A stretch of 64,000 bases of DNA from Streptomyces sp. NRRL S-337 (GTDB lineage Bacteria; Actinomycetota; Actinomycetes; Streptomycetales; Streptomycetaceae). Positions 47,401-56,152 of this stretch are shown here, piece after piece. The stretch covers positions 124,001 to 188,000 of the forward strand of contig NZ_JOIX01000018.1 in the NCBI RefSeq assembly GCF_000720175.1. The letters are read 5' to 3'. Position 1 is the stretch's first letter. Each line of letters opens with the position of its first letter. The position numbers and the translations under genes are program-made. The notes under the pieces were generated by a model that saw only the letters and a program-made list of their open reading frames with translations, searched no databases and had not been told where the DNA came from.

Positions 47401-48575
47401 TCGGCGCGCTCGCCGAGGACGAGCCGTCGACGGTCTGCCGGGCCGTCGCCCGCTGGGCCCACGACCCCTGCCCCCGCCGCCGGGCGGCCGCCGCGTCCTA
47501 CGGCCTGCGCGCCGCGCCCCACGCCCGTACCGAGGTCGACCGCGCCCTGCTCCGCCGGGCGGCCCTCGACCTGCTCTCCGGGCCCGAGGGCGCGCCGCAC
47601 GAGACGCAGTCGGAGGCAGTGGACGAAGCGAGGGGGGAAGGGGAGGGCGAAGCGAAGGAGGACGTGAAGGAGGAAGCGAAGGACGAACTGCTCGCCGGCC
47701 CGCTCGACAAACCGCTCGCCGGCCCGCTCGACGGACCCTGTACCGGCTCGGCGCTGGCGCTCCTCGTGGGCGACCCGGTCAGCCGGCCCCGCTACCTGGC
47801 CCGGGCGCTGGCCCGCTTCGTCGCGGGAGATCCGCAGCTGCCGCCCACGGCGTTCGCGGGTGCGCTGGCCGAGCACCCCGTGCCGGTGCTGGCCGCCTTC
47901 CGGGCCCGGCTCGTCGGAGGCGGAGGGCCACCGGTCGCCGCCGCCCTGCTGCGGCTGCTCGCCGGGCTCGACGCACCCGCGACCGCCGCCCGTGCCGCCT
48001 CGCTGGTCCGTGATTACGCCCGGCACAGCCCGGACCGCGCCGCGCGCCCGGTCGCGGAATTCGTCGCCCACCGCCTGGAGCGCGGACCGGCCGCCCGCGC
48101 CGCGCTGCGTCCGTTCGCCGGTGAGCTGATCACCGGCTGCCCGGCGCCGGTCCGGTGCGCACTCGCCGACGTACTGGCGGAGGCCGGTTCCGGCGCCTCG
48201 GAGGCGCTGCGCGGTGACCTGCTGGAGGCCCTGCTGGCGCAGGAGGAGCACGAGAGGGGCCCGTACGGCCTGGACCAGGGTGAGCACGGCGCCACCACCG
48301 ACACCAGCGTCCTCGAAGCGCTGCTCCGGGCAGCCGCCGAGGGCTGCGAACGGCGGCCCGCGGAGCGCACCCGTGACCTGGTGCGGCGCACCGGCGCGCT
48401 GCTGGCCGGTACGCCGGGCGGCGCGGCCCGCTTCGAACGGCAACTGGCGGAGCTGACCGGCCGACTGCCCGGCTTCGCCCGCCGGCTCCGCGGAGGGGCG
48501 GCGGATCAGGCGGGGGCCGCCGCGGCGAGGGGAGCCCGCTCCCGTACGACAGCGGCCGGGAGTCGGGGCGGGTGA
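44445..48575 (+). CDS. Degenerate trypsin-like domain fused to P-loop NTPase-like protein
   Basis: A 1376-residue protein. Residues 1-210 resemble a trypsin-like protease (GTGFLADHEGTVVTSHEAVDG; H39), but the expected Asp is G82 (GLALIR) and the nucleophile serine is I165 (PAIGGPVLDG), so proteolysis looks lost. A P-loop-like GGSGTGRS (282-289, Arg for the usual Lys) opens an AAA/STAND-like NTPase with LLVLLDGPEEM and VQLVIACRP. The remainder is Ala/Leu/Arg-rich helical repeats interrupted by a Asp/Ser/Gly/Cys/Trp-rich linker (about 705-750) and an acidic KE-rich tract near 1065. GAAGGA before ATG 44445 decides the start. Function unknown. Confidence 0.8.
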   Translation: MALLDADADTALVRIRDLAGHTRGTGFLADHEGTVVTSHEAVDGAAGLVLQPMRPVTATGGAATAWTRPVEPSAITPLPGSGLALIRTTGFRPDRLRPLPIGTARPDAGAPARLWAGGWLDGTVVGPASGVTYTAGDRVHHLDHVLELALCAGGREALRLGGPAIGGPVLDGRTGVVLGVLGSALHAGRRAGGLAVPLRAVAEAAPGRPLAALLARNAATVPAYGSELNPAGVLRLTALSASPSAAGPGPDPVERPEVQGELTRFTEAASGASGARVLALVGGSGTGRSTELARLAARRSAGGLPAPTVRLRGADLRAGDEGLRSAVGRALRSAGRTLVASGRTAGDPTDATPETVAALAAGTGRPLLVLLDGPEEMPAALARHERLAEWTAATAHWLRTARVQLVIACRPTYWERAGALFPPGLLHRPLPGGAAPALPDCVAIGDLPERAAERARERYGLPPGAPAAPDARHPLTLRLLAELREELAGGGGRAGAERGNGETGGEPDGELLGAPDRHQIFDAYLDLMSLRIAVRIAAGYRPAPRGTAVRRLAAQVAGQVHEAARRCLASVEGALDRPSFEEVFPVRAGWSAAVLAEGLLVPAGPGYRFAHDEFGEWLQGAHVDLDLLTVPGHRPAPVVEALLRLARQAGQVQLAFRLAELVPTATADGEGPLGASRGGGLLPAPGEDVPQPPLLTCRGDRGDDDSGDGHFRGGGSCDCDSCDGPSRDGDSWAWDSWAWESCDGRSPDVTDAGAEPPVPGGAPELEPWPGLRPGAWGEGAAVASLRPVDGPRWARQLLAGVLLRLPDAGPYTGVLRLLADRITERSLRAGGFAHTGLDAFGSWFWERLALADEDRLDLLRRLVPADGRVAGGAVGPPARFLDAAAGMLRTDPQRVQPLLCTWFDDTRLLGAGRSHRPAHSPVPPPRTSAPSPPDSAPLPDASAPAPREITVAAAAQALLYAHRRRAPDALAEALVAAAHPRGDELLGALAEDEPSTVCRAVARWAHDPCPRRRAAAASYGLRAAPHARTEVDRALLRRAALDLLSGPEGAPHETQSEAVDEARGEGEGEAKEDVKEEAKDELLAGPLDKPLAGPLDGPCTGSALALLVGDPVSRPRYLARALARFVAGDPQLPPTAFAGALAEHPVPVLAAFRARLVGGGGPPVAAALLRLLAGLDAPATAARAASLVRDYARHSPDRAARPVAEFVAHRLERGPAARAALRPFAGELITGCPAPVRCALADVLAEAGSGASEALRGDLLEALLAQEEHERGPYGLDQGEHGATTDTSVLEALLRAAAEGCERRPAERTRDLVRRTGALLAGTPGGAARFERQLAELTGRLPGFARRLRGGAADQAGAAAARGARSRTTAAGSRGG

Positions 48576-48830
48576 CGGTGCGGGTGACTGGAGCCGGAGG
48601 CCGTGGCCGGGGGCGCGTACCGGAGATCGGGGCCGGGGGCGGGCCCGGGTACGGGAAAATCGGGCTGGGGTCTGACCACCGGCCCGTACGCGGATGCCGA
48701 CGGTCAGGCATCCGCAGGCACCCGTAGGGCCCCCAAACCCCCACAGGTAGTCGCAGGCGTCCGCGGGCACCCAAGGTTGGGCGCTCGCGGTCAGGTGTCC
48801 GTGAGACGGAGGCCGGGTACCCGGCCCACG

Positions 48831-48880
48831 GGCGGAGCCGGTGTGGTGCTGCCGTGGCGGAGCCGGTGTGGTGCTGCCAT
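48831..48880 (+). repeat. Two 25-bp tandem repeats
   Basis: Positions 48831-48855 and 48856-48880 are identical except for one base near the end. They lie in the 433-base gap 48576-49008, in which I see no gene. Confidence 0.8.
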
Positions 48881-49008
48881 GAAGATCCACCGGGCGGTCG
48901 CCGGTGACCCTTCGCGCGAAGCACCACCCGGGGCATGGCAGTCTTAGACCTGCGCCATGCCGACGTGGCGCAGTGGACTGACAAGAGTTCGGGCGAGGAG
49001 CGGGCAGA

Positions 49009-49956
49009 GTGCAGCGCTGGCGTGGCTTGGAGGACATCCCCGAGGGTTGGGGACGCAGCGTCGTCACCATCGGCTCGTACGACGGTGTGCACCGCGGCCA
49101 CCAACTGATCATCGGCAAGGCCGTCGCGCGCGCCCGTGAGCTGGGTATCCCGGCGGTGGTCGTCACCTTCGACCCGCACCCGAGCGAGGTCGTACGGCCC
49201 GGGACCCACCCGCCGCTGCTGGCGCCGCACCACCGGCGTGCGGAGCTGATGACCGAGCTGGGTGTCGACGCGGTCCTGGTGCTGCCGTTCACCAAGGAGT
49301 TCTCGAAGCTTTCGCCGGCCGACTTCGTGGTCAAGGTGCTGGTCGACAAGCTGCACGCACAGGTCGTCGTCGAGGGCCCCAACTTCCGATTCGGCCACAA
49401 GGCGACCGGCAACGTCGAGGCCCTCGCCGAGCTCGGGACCACCTACGACTACACCGTCGAGGTCGTCGACCTCTTCGAGCGCGGGGAGGCGGGCGGCGGC
49501 GAGCCGTTCTCCTCCACGCTCGCCCGCCGGCTGGTCGCCGAGGGCGATGTGACCGGTGCGCGGGAGGTCCTGGGGCGGCCGCACCGCGTCGAGGGCGTCG
49601 TCGTCCGAGGCGCCCAGCGCGGCCGTGAGTTGGGATTCCCGACGGCCAACGTCGAAACCCTGCCGCACACGGCGATCCCGGCCGACGGCGTCTACGCGGG
49701 GCTGCTGCAGGTCGAGGGCGAGGCGATGCCGGCCGCCATCTCGGTCGGCACCAACCCGCAGTTCGACGGCAAGGTGCGCACGGTCGAGGCGTACGCGATC
49801 GACCGCGTCGGGCTGGACCTGTACGGGCTGCACGTGGGGGTGGACTTCCTCGCCTACATCCGCGGTCAGGAGAAGTTCGACACCCTCGACGCACTGCTGG
49901 ACCGGATGGCGGTCGACGTGAAACTGGCCCGCGGCCTCATCGCCGACGCCGGCTGA
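49009..49956 (+). CDS. ribF: Bifunctional riboflavin kinase/FAD synthetase
   Basis: A 315-residue enzyme making FMN and FAD. The N-terminal adenylyltransferase part has GSYDGVHRGHQ (the HxGH nucleotidyltransferase motif), TFDPHP and VEGPNFRFGHKATG; the C-terminal flavokinase has GRPHRVEGVVVRGAQRGRELGFPTANV and the GTNPQFDG loop. GTG 49009 is the first start before the conserved beginning. It provides the flavins used by the oxidoreductase and dehydrogenases in this window but has no operon link with them. Confidence 0.96.
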   Translation: MQRWRGLEDIPEGWGRSVVTIGSYDGVHRGHQLIIGKAVARARELGIPAVVVTFDPHPSEVVRPGTHPPLLAPHHRRAELMTELGVDAVLVLPFTKEFSKLSPADFVVKVLVDKLHAQVVVEGPNFRFGHKATGNVEALAELGTTYDYTVEVVDLFERGEAGGGEPFSSTLARRLVAEGDVTGAREVLGRPHRVEGVVVRGAQRGRELGFPTANVETLPHTAIPADGVYAGLLQVEGEAMPAAISVGTNPQFDGKVRTVEAYAIDRVGLDLYGLHVGVDFLAYIRGQEKFDTLDALLDRMAVDVKLARGLIADAG

Positions 49957-50150
49957 CTGACTGACGGGACGTGGCGCCCTGACGGGACGTGGCGCCGAGG
50001 CCGGTTGAGACCTTGAGCTCGCCCCGGCCGGTTGAGGCTGCTGCGGGCTTGTCGCGGCCGGGCTGATGGTTTGAAGGCGCGCCGCGGCCGGCTGAGGCGC
50101 TGGCTGGCTGGCTGGCTGACTGACGGCCGGCCTGGCGGAAGCTTTCCCGC
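49957..50150. repeat. Repeat-rich spacer between ribF and the type VII locus
   Basis: Within 200 bases there are two copies of TGACGGGACGTGGCGCC (49961-49977 and 49980-49996), several GGCCGGTTGAG-like units, and a run of CTGG/CTGA tetranucleotides around 50100-50123. No gene is supported in the 678-base gap 49957-50634. Confidence 0.65.
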
Positions 50151-50201
50151 CGACGGAAGCCTTTCCTGTCGGTTTTCCCGCCGAACCACTTTTTTCCCCC
50201 G

Positions 50202-50230
50202 CCGCCCACCCCCCTTCGGGGGGTGGGCGG
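50202..50230. repeat. 13-bp GC hairpin with UUCG-type loop
   Basis: CCGCCCACCCCCC (50202-50214) pairs with GGGGGGTGGGCGG (50218-50230). A T6 run lies on the left side, so neither strand has a classical terminator T-tract after the stem. Confidence 0.6.
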
Positions 50231-50450
50231 GTGTAGTGCTGCGGGTGCCGTGTTCCGTGGCCGTGTGTAGTGCTGCGTGGGGCGTGTTCGGGGCTGGTGC
50301 CGTGCTCTCCTGCAGCGCTGCGGCGTACGCCAACTCGGCTGGAAGCAGGCGGAGTTCGGCTGGGAATGGTTCACTCGTTCGGGTCGGCATGCGGTATCGG
50401 CGTGACGGCTTCCGCGGGGTCGCAGCCCGCGCGACGTACATGACCTTCAC

Positions 50451-50486
50451 GCCGCTCACGCCGCTCACGCCGCTCACGCCGTTCGC
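50451..50486. repeat. 9-bp tandem repeats (GCCGCTCAC)
   Basis: Three exact copies (50451-50477) and a degenerate fourth. Part of the same repeat-rich, apparently non-coding gap. Confidence 0.75.
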
Positions 50487-50550
50487 AACGCTCACGACGT
50501 CCACGGAGCAGTCCGGCATCGCGTACCGGACCGGCAGCCCGGCATCGCAA

Positions 50551-50595
50551 ACGGGTCGGGGCCCGGCACCAAGGAGGTGCCGGGCCCCAACCCGT
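50551..50595 (-). terminator. Strong terminator of the MinD-like ATPase gene
   Basis: A 13-bp perfect stem (50558-50570 with 50576-50588, loop AAGGA) is extended by ACGGGT/ACCCGT after a single mismatch. It starts 40 bases past the minus-strand stop. Confidence 0.8.
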
Positions 50596-50634
50596 CTCGG
50601 TCGCTCTGCGCGTGCGCGCGGAGCGATGCGCGCG

Positions 50635-53418
50635 CTACTGCGGAGGCGGCTGCTGCTGCCAGCCCGGGGCCAGGCCGGACTGGTCCGGCTGAGGGGCGTC
50701 CGGGGCGGGCTGTTGCTGCTGCCAGTGGGCCGGCGGCTGGGCGGGCTGCTGGGTCCAGCCGCCCTGCTGCGGCGGGTAGCCGGCCGGCGGCTGGCCCTGC
50801 TGCGGGTGCTGTTGCGGCTGCCCCTGTTGCGGCTGCTGCCCCTGTTGCGGGTGGCCCTGCTGGGCGGCGTACTGCTGCTGTTGCTGGGCGTACGGATCGC
50901 CGCCCATCTGCTGCTGCGGGTACATCCCCTGCGCCTGCTGGGCCCGCGCGAAGTCCTCGGCCACCAGGGCGGAGAGGTTGAAGTACGCCTCGCGGGTCTT
51001 GGGCCGCATCATGTCGAGGTCGACCTCGGCACCGGCGGCGAGATGCTCGTCGAAGGGGACGACCACGACGCCGCGGCAGCGCGTCTCGAAGTGCGACACG
51101 ATGTCGTCGATCTTGATCATCTTGCCGGTCTCGCGGACCCCGGAGATGACCGTGATGCCGCGCTGCACCAGGTCGGCGTAGCCGTGCGCGGAGAGCCAGT
51201 CCAGGGTCGTACTGGCACTGCTCGCACCGTCGACGGACGGGGTGGAGATGATGATCAACTGGTCGGCGAGGTCAAGGACTCCGCGCATCGCGCTGTAGAG
51301 CAGACCGGTACCCGAGTCGGTGAGGATGATCGGGTACTGCTTGCCGAGGACGTCGATCGCCCGCCGGTAGTCGTCGTCGTTGAAGGTCGTCGAGACGGCC
51401 GGGTCGACGTCGTTGGCGAGGATCTCCAGGCCCGACGGGGCCTGTGAGGTGAACCGGCGGATGTCCATGTAGCTGTGCAGATGCGGGATCGACTGCACCA
51501 GGTCACGGATGGTCGCACCGGTCTCGCGGCGCACCCGTCGGCCGAGCGTGCCGGCGTCCGGGTTGGCGTCGATCGCGAGGATCTTGTCCTGCCGCTCGGA
51601 GGCGAGCGTGGAGCCCAGCGCCGTGGTGGTCGTCGTCTTGCCGACGCCACCCTTGAGGCTGATCACCGCGATCCGGTAGCAGGACATCACCGGCGTACGG
51701 ATCAGCTCCAGCTTGCGCTGCCGCTCCTCCTGCTCCTTCTTCGCGCCCAGCTTGAACTTCGACGGCTGCGCGTTGGCGCCCGGCTTGCGCTTCTTGGGCT
51801 GGTTGCGCAGCAGCCGGTCGGAGGTCAGCTCGACCGCCGCGCTGTAACCGAGCGGGGCGCCCGGAGCCGCCCGCTGCGGCTGCTGCTGACCGGGCTGCGA
51901 GTACGTCGCGTAGTTCGCCGCGGCGTTGGGGTCCGCCTGCTGACCGGGCAGCGGCTGATACGGCGTCTGCTGCGCCTGTTGCTGGGCCTGCTGCTGGGCC
52001 TGGTGTGCCTGCTGCTGTGCCTGGGCTGCCTGCTGCGCCTGAGCCGCCTGCTGTGCCTGGGCCGCCTGCTGTGCCTGGGCCGCCTGGTGCGGGTCGTAAC
52101 CGGCCTGCTGCTGGCCCTGCTGGGGGTAGCCCTGTGCCGCGGTCTGCGGGTAGCCGTAAGCGGGCTGCTGCGCGGCCGCGTTGAGGTGCTGCTGCTGACC
52201 CTGCTGCGGGTAGCCGTACGCGGGCTGCGGATAGCCGTAGGCGCCCTGCTGCTGCGCGGGCTGGCCCTGCTGGGGATACCCGGCCTGCTGGGGCTGGGCC
52301 TGCTGCGGGTAACCGGCCTGCGGCTGCTGCTGGGCCGGCATCTGCTGCTGGCCCTGCGGGGGCACGCCCTGCTGCGGCTGCTGGCCCTGCTGGGCCGGTG
52401 GCTGCTGACCGGCCTGCGCCATGCGCGGGTCGGCGGGCTGGAACTCCGGTGGCAGCGGCGGCAGTCCGCCCTGGCCGGGGACGCCCTGCCCGGGCACGGC
52501 CTGACCCGGGACACCCTGGCCGGGAACGGCCTGGCCCGGGACACCCTGCTGCTGACCGTCCGCGGCGGCGCCCCACGGAGCGCCCTGCTGCGGGACACCC
52601 TGCTGCTGCGGAGCGCCCTGCGGCACGCCCTGCTGGGGCTGACCGTGCTGACCCTGCTGAGCCTGCGGCTGGCCCTGCACGGGTGCGTTCTGCACGCCTG
52701 CGCCCTGTACGGGTGCACCCTGCGGCTGCGCCTGCTGCGGCACCGACGACTGGCTCGCCTGCGCGCCCTGAGCGACGGCATCGGGAGCGGACTGGACCTG
52801 CTGGGCCGGGGGAGCGGCCTCCGCGGCCTGGGCGGCGCCCTCGGCCGGGGAGTTGGGGGCCACGGCCTCCGGTTGCGGTGCCGGGGCGGCGGCCGCGTGC
52901 TCCGTCCCGGACGTCGCCGCGGGCTCCGGCTCGGTGTCGTCATCGTCGTCGTCCCAGAGGGAGGCCGACGGGTCGACGCCCGTGCCGGAACGCTTGTTGC
53001 CGCCGTCGGACGCGTCGTTCGCGGCCGGCGCGGGCTCCGCGGCAGCCTCCGGCGCGGCCGGGGGAGCGGCGGCGGCCGGAGCGGCCCCGTCCGCGCCCTG
53101 CGGCCGCAGCGTCGGGAAACCGGGCGGTGCGGCGTCCACGGCCGGTGCGCCCTGCTGCGGAAGACCCGGCACCGGTGCGCCCTGGGACGACCCGGTCAGC
53201 GGCTGACCGGTCGGCGGACCGGGCGGCGCCGCGGCGGGCGGAGTGGTGGGCGAAGGCGCAGGAGAAGCCGCGGCACCGACGCCGCCACCACTGGTGTCGT
53301 TGCTCGCGTACCAGGCCGGCGCGGCGAAGTCGATCTTGAACTCGCCGGTCAGGTCGAACTCGGACTGGTCGTCGTCAGGATCGTTTCCGTCCGGACGGAA
53401 AGCCTCCTGCTCGTTCAC
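50635..53418 (-). CDS. MinD/ParA-like ATPase with Gln-rich N-terminal region, type VII locus
   Basis: A 927-residue protein. After an acidic start ([17 protein letters not shown]) come about 480 residues rich in Gln, Pro, Ala and Gly with recurrent GYPQQ and QQAAQAQ units. Around residue 588 an ATPase begins with [16 protein letters not shown], the deviant Walker A of MinD/ParA, followed by [16 protein letters not shown] and [19 protein letters not shown]. The C terminus is again Gln-rich. GTG at 53416-53418 has AGGAGG five bases upstream, fixing the start. Such ATPases accompany actinobacterial ESX loci and may position the secretion machine; function is inferred from context. Confidence 0.9.
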   Translation of the reverse strand: MNEQEAFRPDGNDPDDDQSEFDLTGEFKIDFAAPAWYASNDTSGGGVGAAASPAPSPTTPPAAAPPGPPTGQPLTGSSQGAPVPGLPQQGAPAVDAAPPGFPTLRPQGADGAAPAAAAPPAAPEAAAEPAPAANDASDGGNKRSGTGVDPSASLWDDDDDDTEPEPAATSGTEHAAAAPAPQPEAVAPNSPAEGAAQAAEAAPPAQQVQSAPDAVAQGAQASQSSVPQQAQPQGAPVQGAGVQNAPVQGQPQAQQGQHGQPQQGVPQGAPQQQGVPQQGAPWGAAADGQQQGVPGQAVPGQGVPGQAVPGQGVPGQGGLPPLPPEFQPADPRMAQAGQQPPAQQGQQPQQGVPPQGQQQMPAQQQPQAGYPQQAQPQQAGYPQQGQPAQQQGAYGYPQPAYGYPQQGQQQHLNAAAQQPAYGYPQTAAQGYPQQGQQQAGYDPHQAAQAQQAAQAQQAAQAQQAAQAQQQAHQAQQQAQQQAQQTPYQPLPGQQADPNAAANYATYSQPGQQQPQRAAPGAPLGYSAAVELTSDRLLRNQPKKRKPGANAQPSKFKLGAKKEQEERQRKLELIRTPVMSCYRIAVISLKGGVGKTTTTTALGSTLASERQDKILAIDANPDAGTLGRRVRRETGATIRDLVQSIPHLHSYMDIRRFTSQAPSGLEILANDVDPAVSTTFNDDDYRRAIDVLGKQYPIILTDSGTGLLYSAMRGVLDLADQLIIISTPSVDGASSASTTLDWLSAHGYADLVQRGITVISGVRETGKMIKIDDIVSHFETRCRGVVVVPFDEHLAAGAEVDLDMMRPKTREAYFNLSALVAEDFARAQQAQGMYPQQQMGGDPYAQQQQQYAAQQGHPQQGQQPQQGQPQQHPQQGQPPAGYPPQQGGWTQQPAQPPAHWQQQQPAPDAPQPDQSGLAPGWQQQPPPQ

Positions 53419-53546
53419 TGTGCCTCCTGGTGTACTGCAACGCACCTGAACGGCAGGACCGGATACAGGCGGATCGTTCGGGTGTAGCGGAAGTCGGAAC
53501 ACACCACCCGGGGTTGCGCCAACACTAACTGTCTCCATCCCCGTAT

Positions 53547-53619
53547 CGACTGCCGTCGCGCTGTGCTCCTGCGGCTCTCGCGCACAGCCTAATCAAGAGT
53601 CGGCCCATAACGGCAGTCG
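53547..53619. promoter_or_regulatory. Nested inverted repeats upstream of the MinD-like ATPase gene
   Basis: CGACTGCCGT (53547-53556) is complementary to ACGGCAGTCG (53610-53619); between them GCTGTGC (53560-53566) pairs with GCACAGC (53582-53588). They occupy the 307-base gap between the ATPase start and the next gene; TAGGCT on the minus strand is a possible -10 but no -35 was found. Confidence 0.4.
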
Positions 53620-53725
53620 GTGCCATGTCGTCTTCAAGCCCTTCGGCACACCGACGGGCGCACCCGGCGATTACGCCTGTGGATGCGCCCGTGCGGCCGT
53701 GCCGGAGGAGGTGTTTGTTCAGGTA

Positions 53726-54580
53726 TCAGTCCATACGGCGCGGGCCGCCCAGCAGGTTGGTCTCCGCCTCCGTGGGCTGGGTCATGACGAACTGGTGACC
53801 ACCGTCACGACGGCACCACAGCATGGCGTTGTCGCTGAGCGTCGGCAGCACCGCGCCGACCTGCTCCGGCAGCCGCATGATGCGCGTCACGACCTCCGCC
53901 TCCTCCGGCGACAGCCGCTGCAGCCCGACGAGGTCGGCACGGCTGAGCATCTGCGGCGACCGGGGCCCGAGGAACGGCAGCACGGTCAGCACCGACTGCC
54001 AGGGGCTCGGGGCGAGCTGATTGCGCGGCGGCCGCGCACCCATGTCCCGTACGACCAGCACGGGGCTGGAAACCGACGGCCCCTGGGGCGCGATCTGACG
54101 GACGTCATGGACGGACACGCACTGCTGGCCACCGCCCGCGCTCTGCGCCATCTGGCCCCAGGCGGGCGGGCGGGCGGTCTCGACCGCCACCCGGGCGCCG
54201 GTGGCGACCGTCCGCAGCGCCAGCACCTGCGCCATCCACATGCTGCCGACGAGGACGACCTCCAGCGGGGTCGGGCGCAGCAGGCTGAGCACGGCGGGCT
54301 GGTTCTGCGGGTCGATGCCGATGATCACGCCGTCGTCGCCGACCGGCAGGGTCAGCGCGGCCAGCGACTCGGCGGTCAGCACATGCGGGCTGCGCCGCGG
54401 GCCGCGCAGACCGTAACCGGGCCGGGGCTTGGGCCCGCTCGGGCCGTTCTGCTCCTCCTCCGGACGCGGCTGGTGCGACAGCCGGCGGCCGTCACCGCCA
54501 CTGACACCCGCTGACAAGGGGGGATTGCGCCAGCCGTCGCTGCTGGTGTTGACGCGGGGCTGATACGTGGGCGAGGCCAT
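53726..54580 (-). CDS. Type VII secretion-associated protein of unknown function
   Basis: A 284-residue soluble protein that I cannot assign to a family. A polar, Pro/Gly-rich stretch of about 60 residues precedes a compact region with SLAALTLPVGDDGVIIGIDPQNQPAVLSLLRPTPLEVVLVGSMWMAQVLAL and, near the end, DNAMLWCRRDGGHQFVMTQPTEAETNLLGGPRRMD. No signal peptide or membrane segment is clear. Its start overlaps the eccE stop by one base (TGATG), so it is translationally coupled to eccE and should serve the same secretion system (inference). Confidence 0.8.
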   Translation of the reverse strand: MASPTYQPRVNTSSDGWRNPPLSAGVSGGDGRRLSHQPRPEEEQNGPSGPKPRPGYGLRGPRRSPHVLTAESLAALTLPVGDDGVIIGIDPQNQPAVLSLLRPTPLEVVLVGSMWMAQVLALRTVATGARVAVETARPPAWGQMAQSAGGGQQCVSVHDVRQIAPQGPSVSSPVLVVRDMGARPPRNQLAPSPWQSVLTVLPFLGPRSPQMLSRADLVGLQRLSPEEAEVVTRIMRLPEQVGAVLPTLSDNAMLWCRRDGGHQFVMTQPTEAETNLLGGPRRMD

Positions 54581-55965
54581 CAGCGGGTACCTCCGAGGGG
54601 GAGCGTGGCCAGCAGGCCGGGCAGCTGTTCACGGTCGAGGCGGACCAGCCCGACCTTCGCGGAACCGGAACGGCGCTCCAACTCATCCTGGGCGGCGGAG
54701 AGTTCGTTCTCACTGCGGGTGGAGAGACGGATGTAACCCGAGATCGCCGGGGCGCGGCCGCCGCCGTGCGTGGCGGTCAGCGCGAACGTGCTGGCCATCG
54801 CCCTGGTGCTGGTCAGCAGCTGGGTGACGGCCGCCAACGGCGCGCCGCCCTGGCCCAGTTGGGGCCACCGGCCGATCCAGTACGTGGAGTGCCAGCGGTC
54901 GTCGCAGCGCATCGCCCGGGTGGTCTCCTGGGTGCGCCGGACCGCCCGGCCGTCGCGGCCCATGGCGCCGTTGGCCGCCCGCGGGCTGACGCACACGGCG
55001 GTGCCGATCGAGGCCGTGACCTCGCGCTCGTTGAGCACCCTGGCCCGCACGCCGTGTGCGGTCAGCCGGCTGACGAGCTGGTCCGCGGCACGCAGCAGCG
55101 AGCGCTTGGCGCCCTCCATGCCGCCGCCGCGGGCCTCGATGGCCTCCGCGCACAGCTCCGGGTCGAGCTTGAGGGCGATCCAGGTCAGCTGGATGGCCGG
55201 GGTCTGCGACTGCGCCTGCAGCGGGGCGTACGAGCGGGACGCCACGGCCTGTTCGGGCAGGTGCGGCGCCGGCGCGGGCTGGGTGTACTGCACGAACTGG
55301 ACGGACTCCAGGTGGATGTCCTCGATGTCCAGGGCGGTGTGCAGCACCTCCAGCGGCAACATGTGGCTGCCGCGCTGCGGCCGCAGCGGTTCGTCGCGGG
55401 CGTCCACCTGGACGATGGCCGTCAGGAACGTGCCGTCCCCGACGAAACCGATGGCCCGCTGATCGGCCTCGGTCGTGTACTCGTAGGTGCGCAGGGCCGG
55501 TTCGCACTCCACCACGGGGGCGATCGCCGGGTCGACGCCCTGGGTGGCCGCGAGCGCGGCGGTGCTGTTCTTGCCGCGGCGCTTCATCGCGCGCACGGTC
55601 GTGATCCACTCCGGCAGCGGGATCTTGCGCCGCCGGCCGAGCGCGAAGACGACCAGCACGGCCGCGACGACGGCGGCCGCGGTCAGCGCGGCCGGGTGGA
55701 TCGACCAGCCCACCAGCACCAGTGCGGCGGCGAGTTCGATGATGGCCAGCTGCTGGACGCGGACACCACCGATCGTGCCGGCCTGCTGGCGCAGCCGCGG
55801 TGCCACCGGGCCCGCCGGGCGGGACGCGGAACCCCGGCCGCCATTTCCTCTGTTGCCCGAAGCTGTGCCGTTTTGGCCAGCATTTCCCGCATATTGCGGT
55901 GCCCCGGAAGGCTGTTGCTGCTGTTGCCGCCCATTGCGGCGTCGAGCCCTGGTGGCGCTGGACAT
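54580..55965 (-). CDS. eccE: Type VII secretion protein EccE
   Basis: A 461-residue membrane protein. A polar, Gln/Gly/Asn-rich N-terminal tail of 60 residues precedes two adjacent transmembrane helices (about 72-88 and 91-109, IIELAAALVLVGW and LTAAAVVAAVLVVFALG), then a large cytoplasmic domain with IPLPEWITTVRAMKRRGK and DRWHSTYWIGRWPQLG. This layout and the neighbours match EccE, a structural component at the periphery of the ESX membrane complex. ATG at 55963-55965 is preceded by a G-run. Sequence conservation of EccE is low, so context contributes to the call. Confidence 0.85.
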   Translation of the reverse strand: MSSATRARRRNGRQQQQQPSGAPQYAGNAGQNGTASGNRGNGGRGSASRPAGPVAPRLRQQAGTIGGVRVQQLAIIELAAALVLVGWSIHPAALTAAAVVAAVLVVFALGRRRKIPLPEWITTVRAMKRRGKNSTAALAATQGVDPAIAPVVECEPALRTYEYTTEADQRAIGFVGDGTFLTAIVQVDARDEPLRPQRGSHMLPLEVLHTALDIEDIHLESVQFVQYTQPAPAPHLPEQAVASRSYAPLQAQSQTPAIQLTWIALKLDPELCAEAIEARGGGMEGAKRSLLRAADQLVSRLTAHGVRARVLNEREVTASIGTAVCVSPRAANGAMGRDGRAVRRTQETTRAMRCDDRWHSTYWIGRWPQLGQGGAPLAAVTQLLTSTRAMASTFALTATHGGGRAPAISGYIRLSTRSENELSAAQDELERRSGSAKVGLVRLDREQLPGLLATLPLGGTR

Positions 55966-56045
55966 CCCCCGGCCTGCTCCTCTACTGGTGATGTGGGCCT
56001 CTAGGCGTATCGGCCGCCGCTGAGACTGGTGCGTTGGAAGGTGGC

Positions 56046-56062
56046 ACCCGTACCGTACGGGT
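56046..56062. promoter_or_regulatory. 17-bp palindrome in the divergent eccE/eccB region
   Basis: ACCCGTAC-C-GTACGGGT is a perfect 8-bp inverted repeat with a single central base, placed between the divergent eccE and eccB starts and just upstream of a possible -10 (TAGTAG, 56079-56084) for eccB. Candidate operator controlling the secretion core. Confidence 0.5.
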
Positions 56063-56152
56063 CGATCGACACACGGCATAGTAGAGGGCGCTACGGCGTG
56101 AGTGCCGGGGGCGGTTCGATGTGGATCCAACAGGCGGGGAGAGAAAGCAATA

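Noticed and set aside
49866..50519. Possible 217-codon minus-strand gene in the ribF-ESX gap
   Set aside because: Sequence consists of repeat-derived Arg/Ser/Pro/Val stretches, has no family features, and overlaps the ribF 3' end.
51475..53487. 670-codon plus-strand frame rich in Leu/Arg
   Set aside because: Reverse complement of the Gln-rich region of the MinD-like ATPase (CTG repeats read as Leu).
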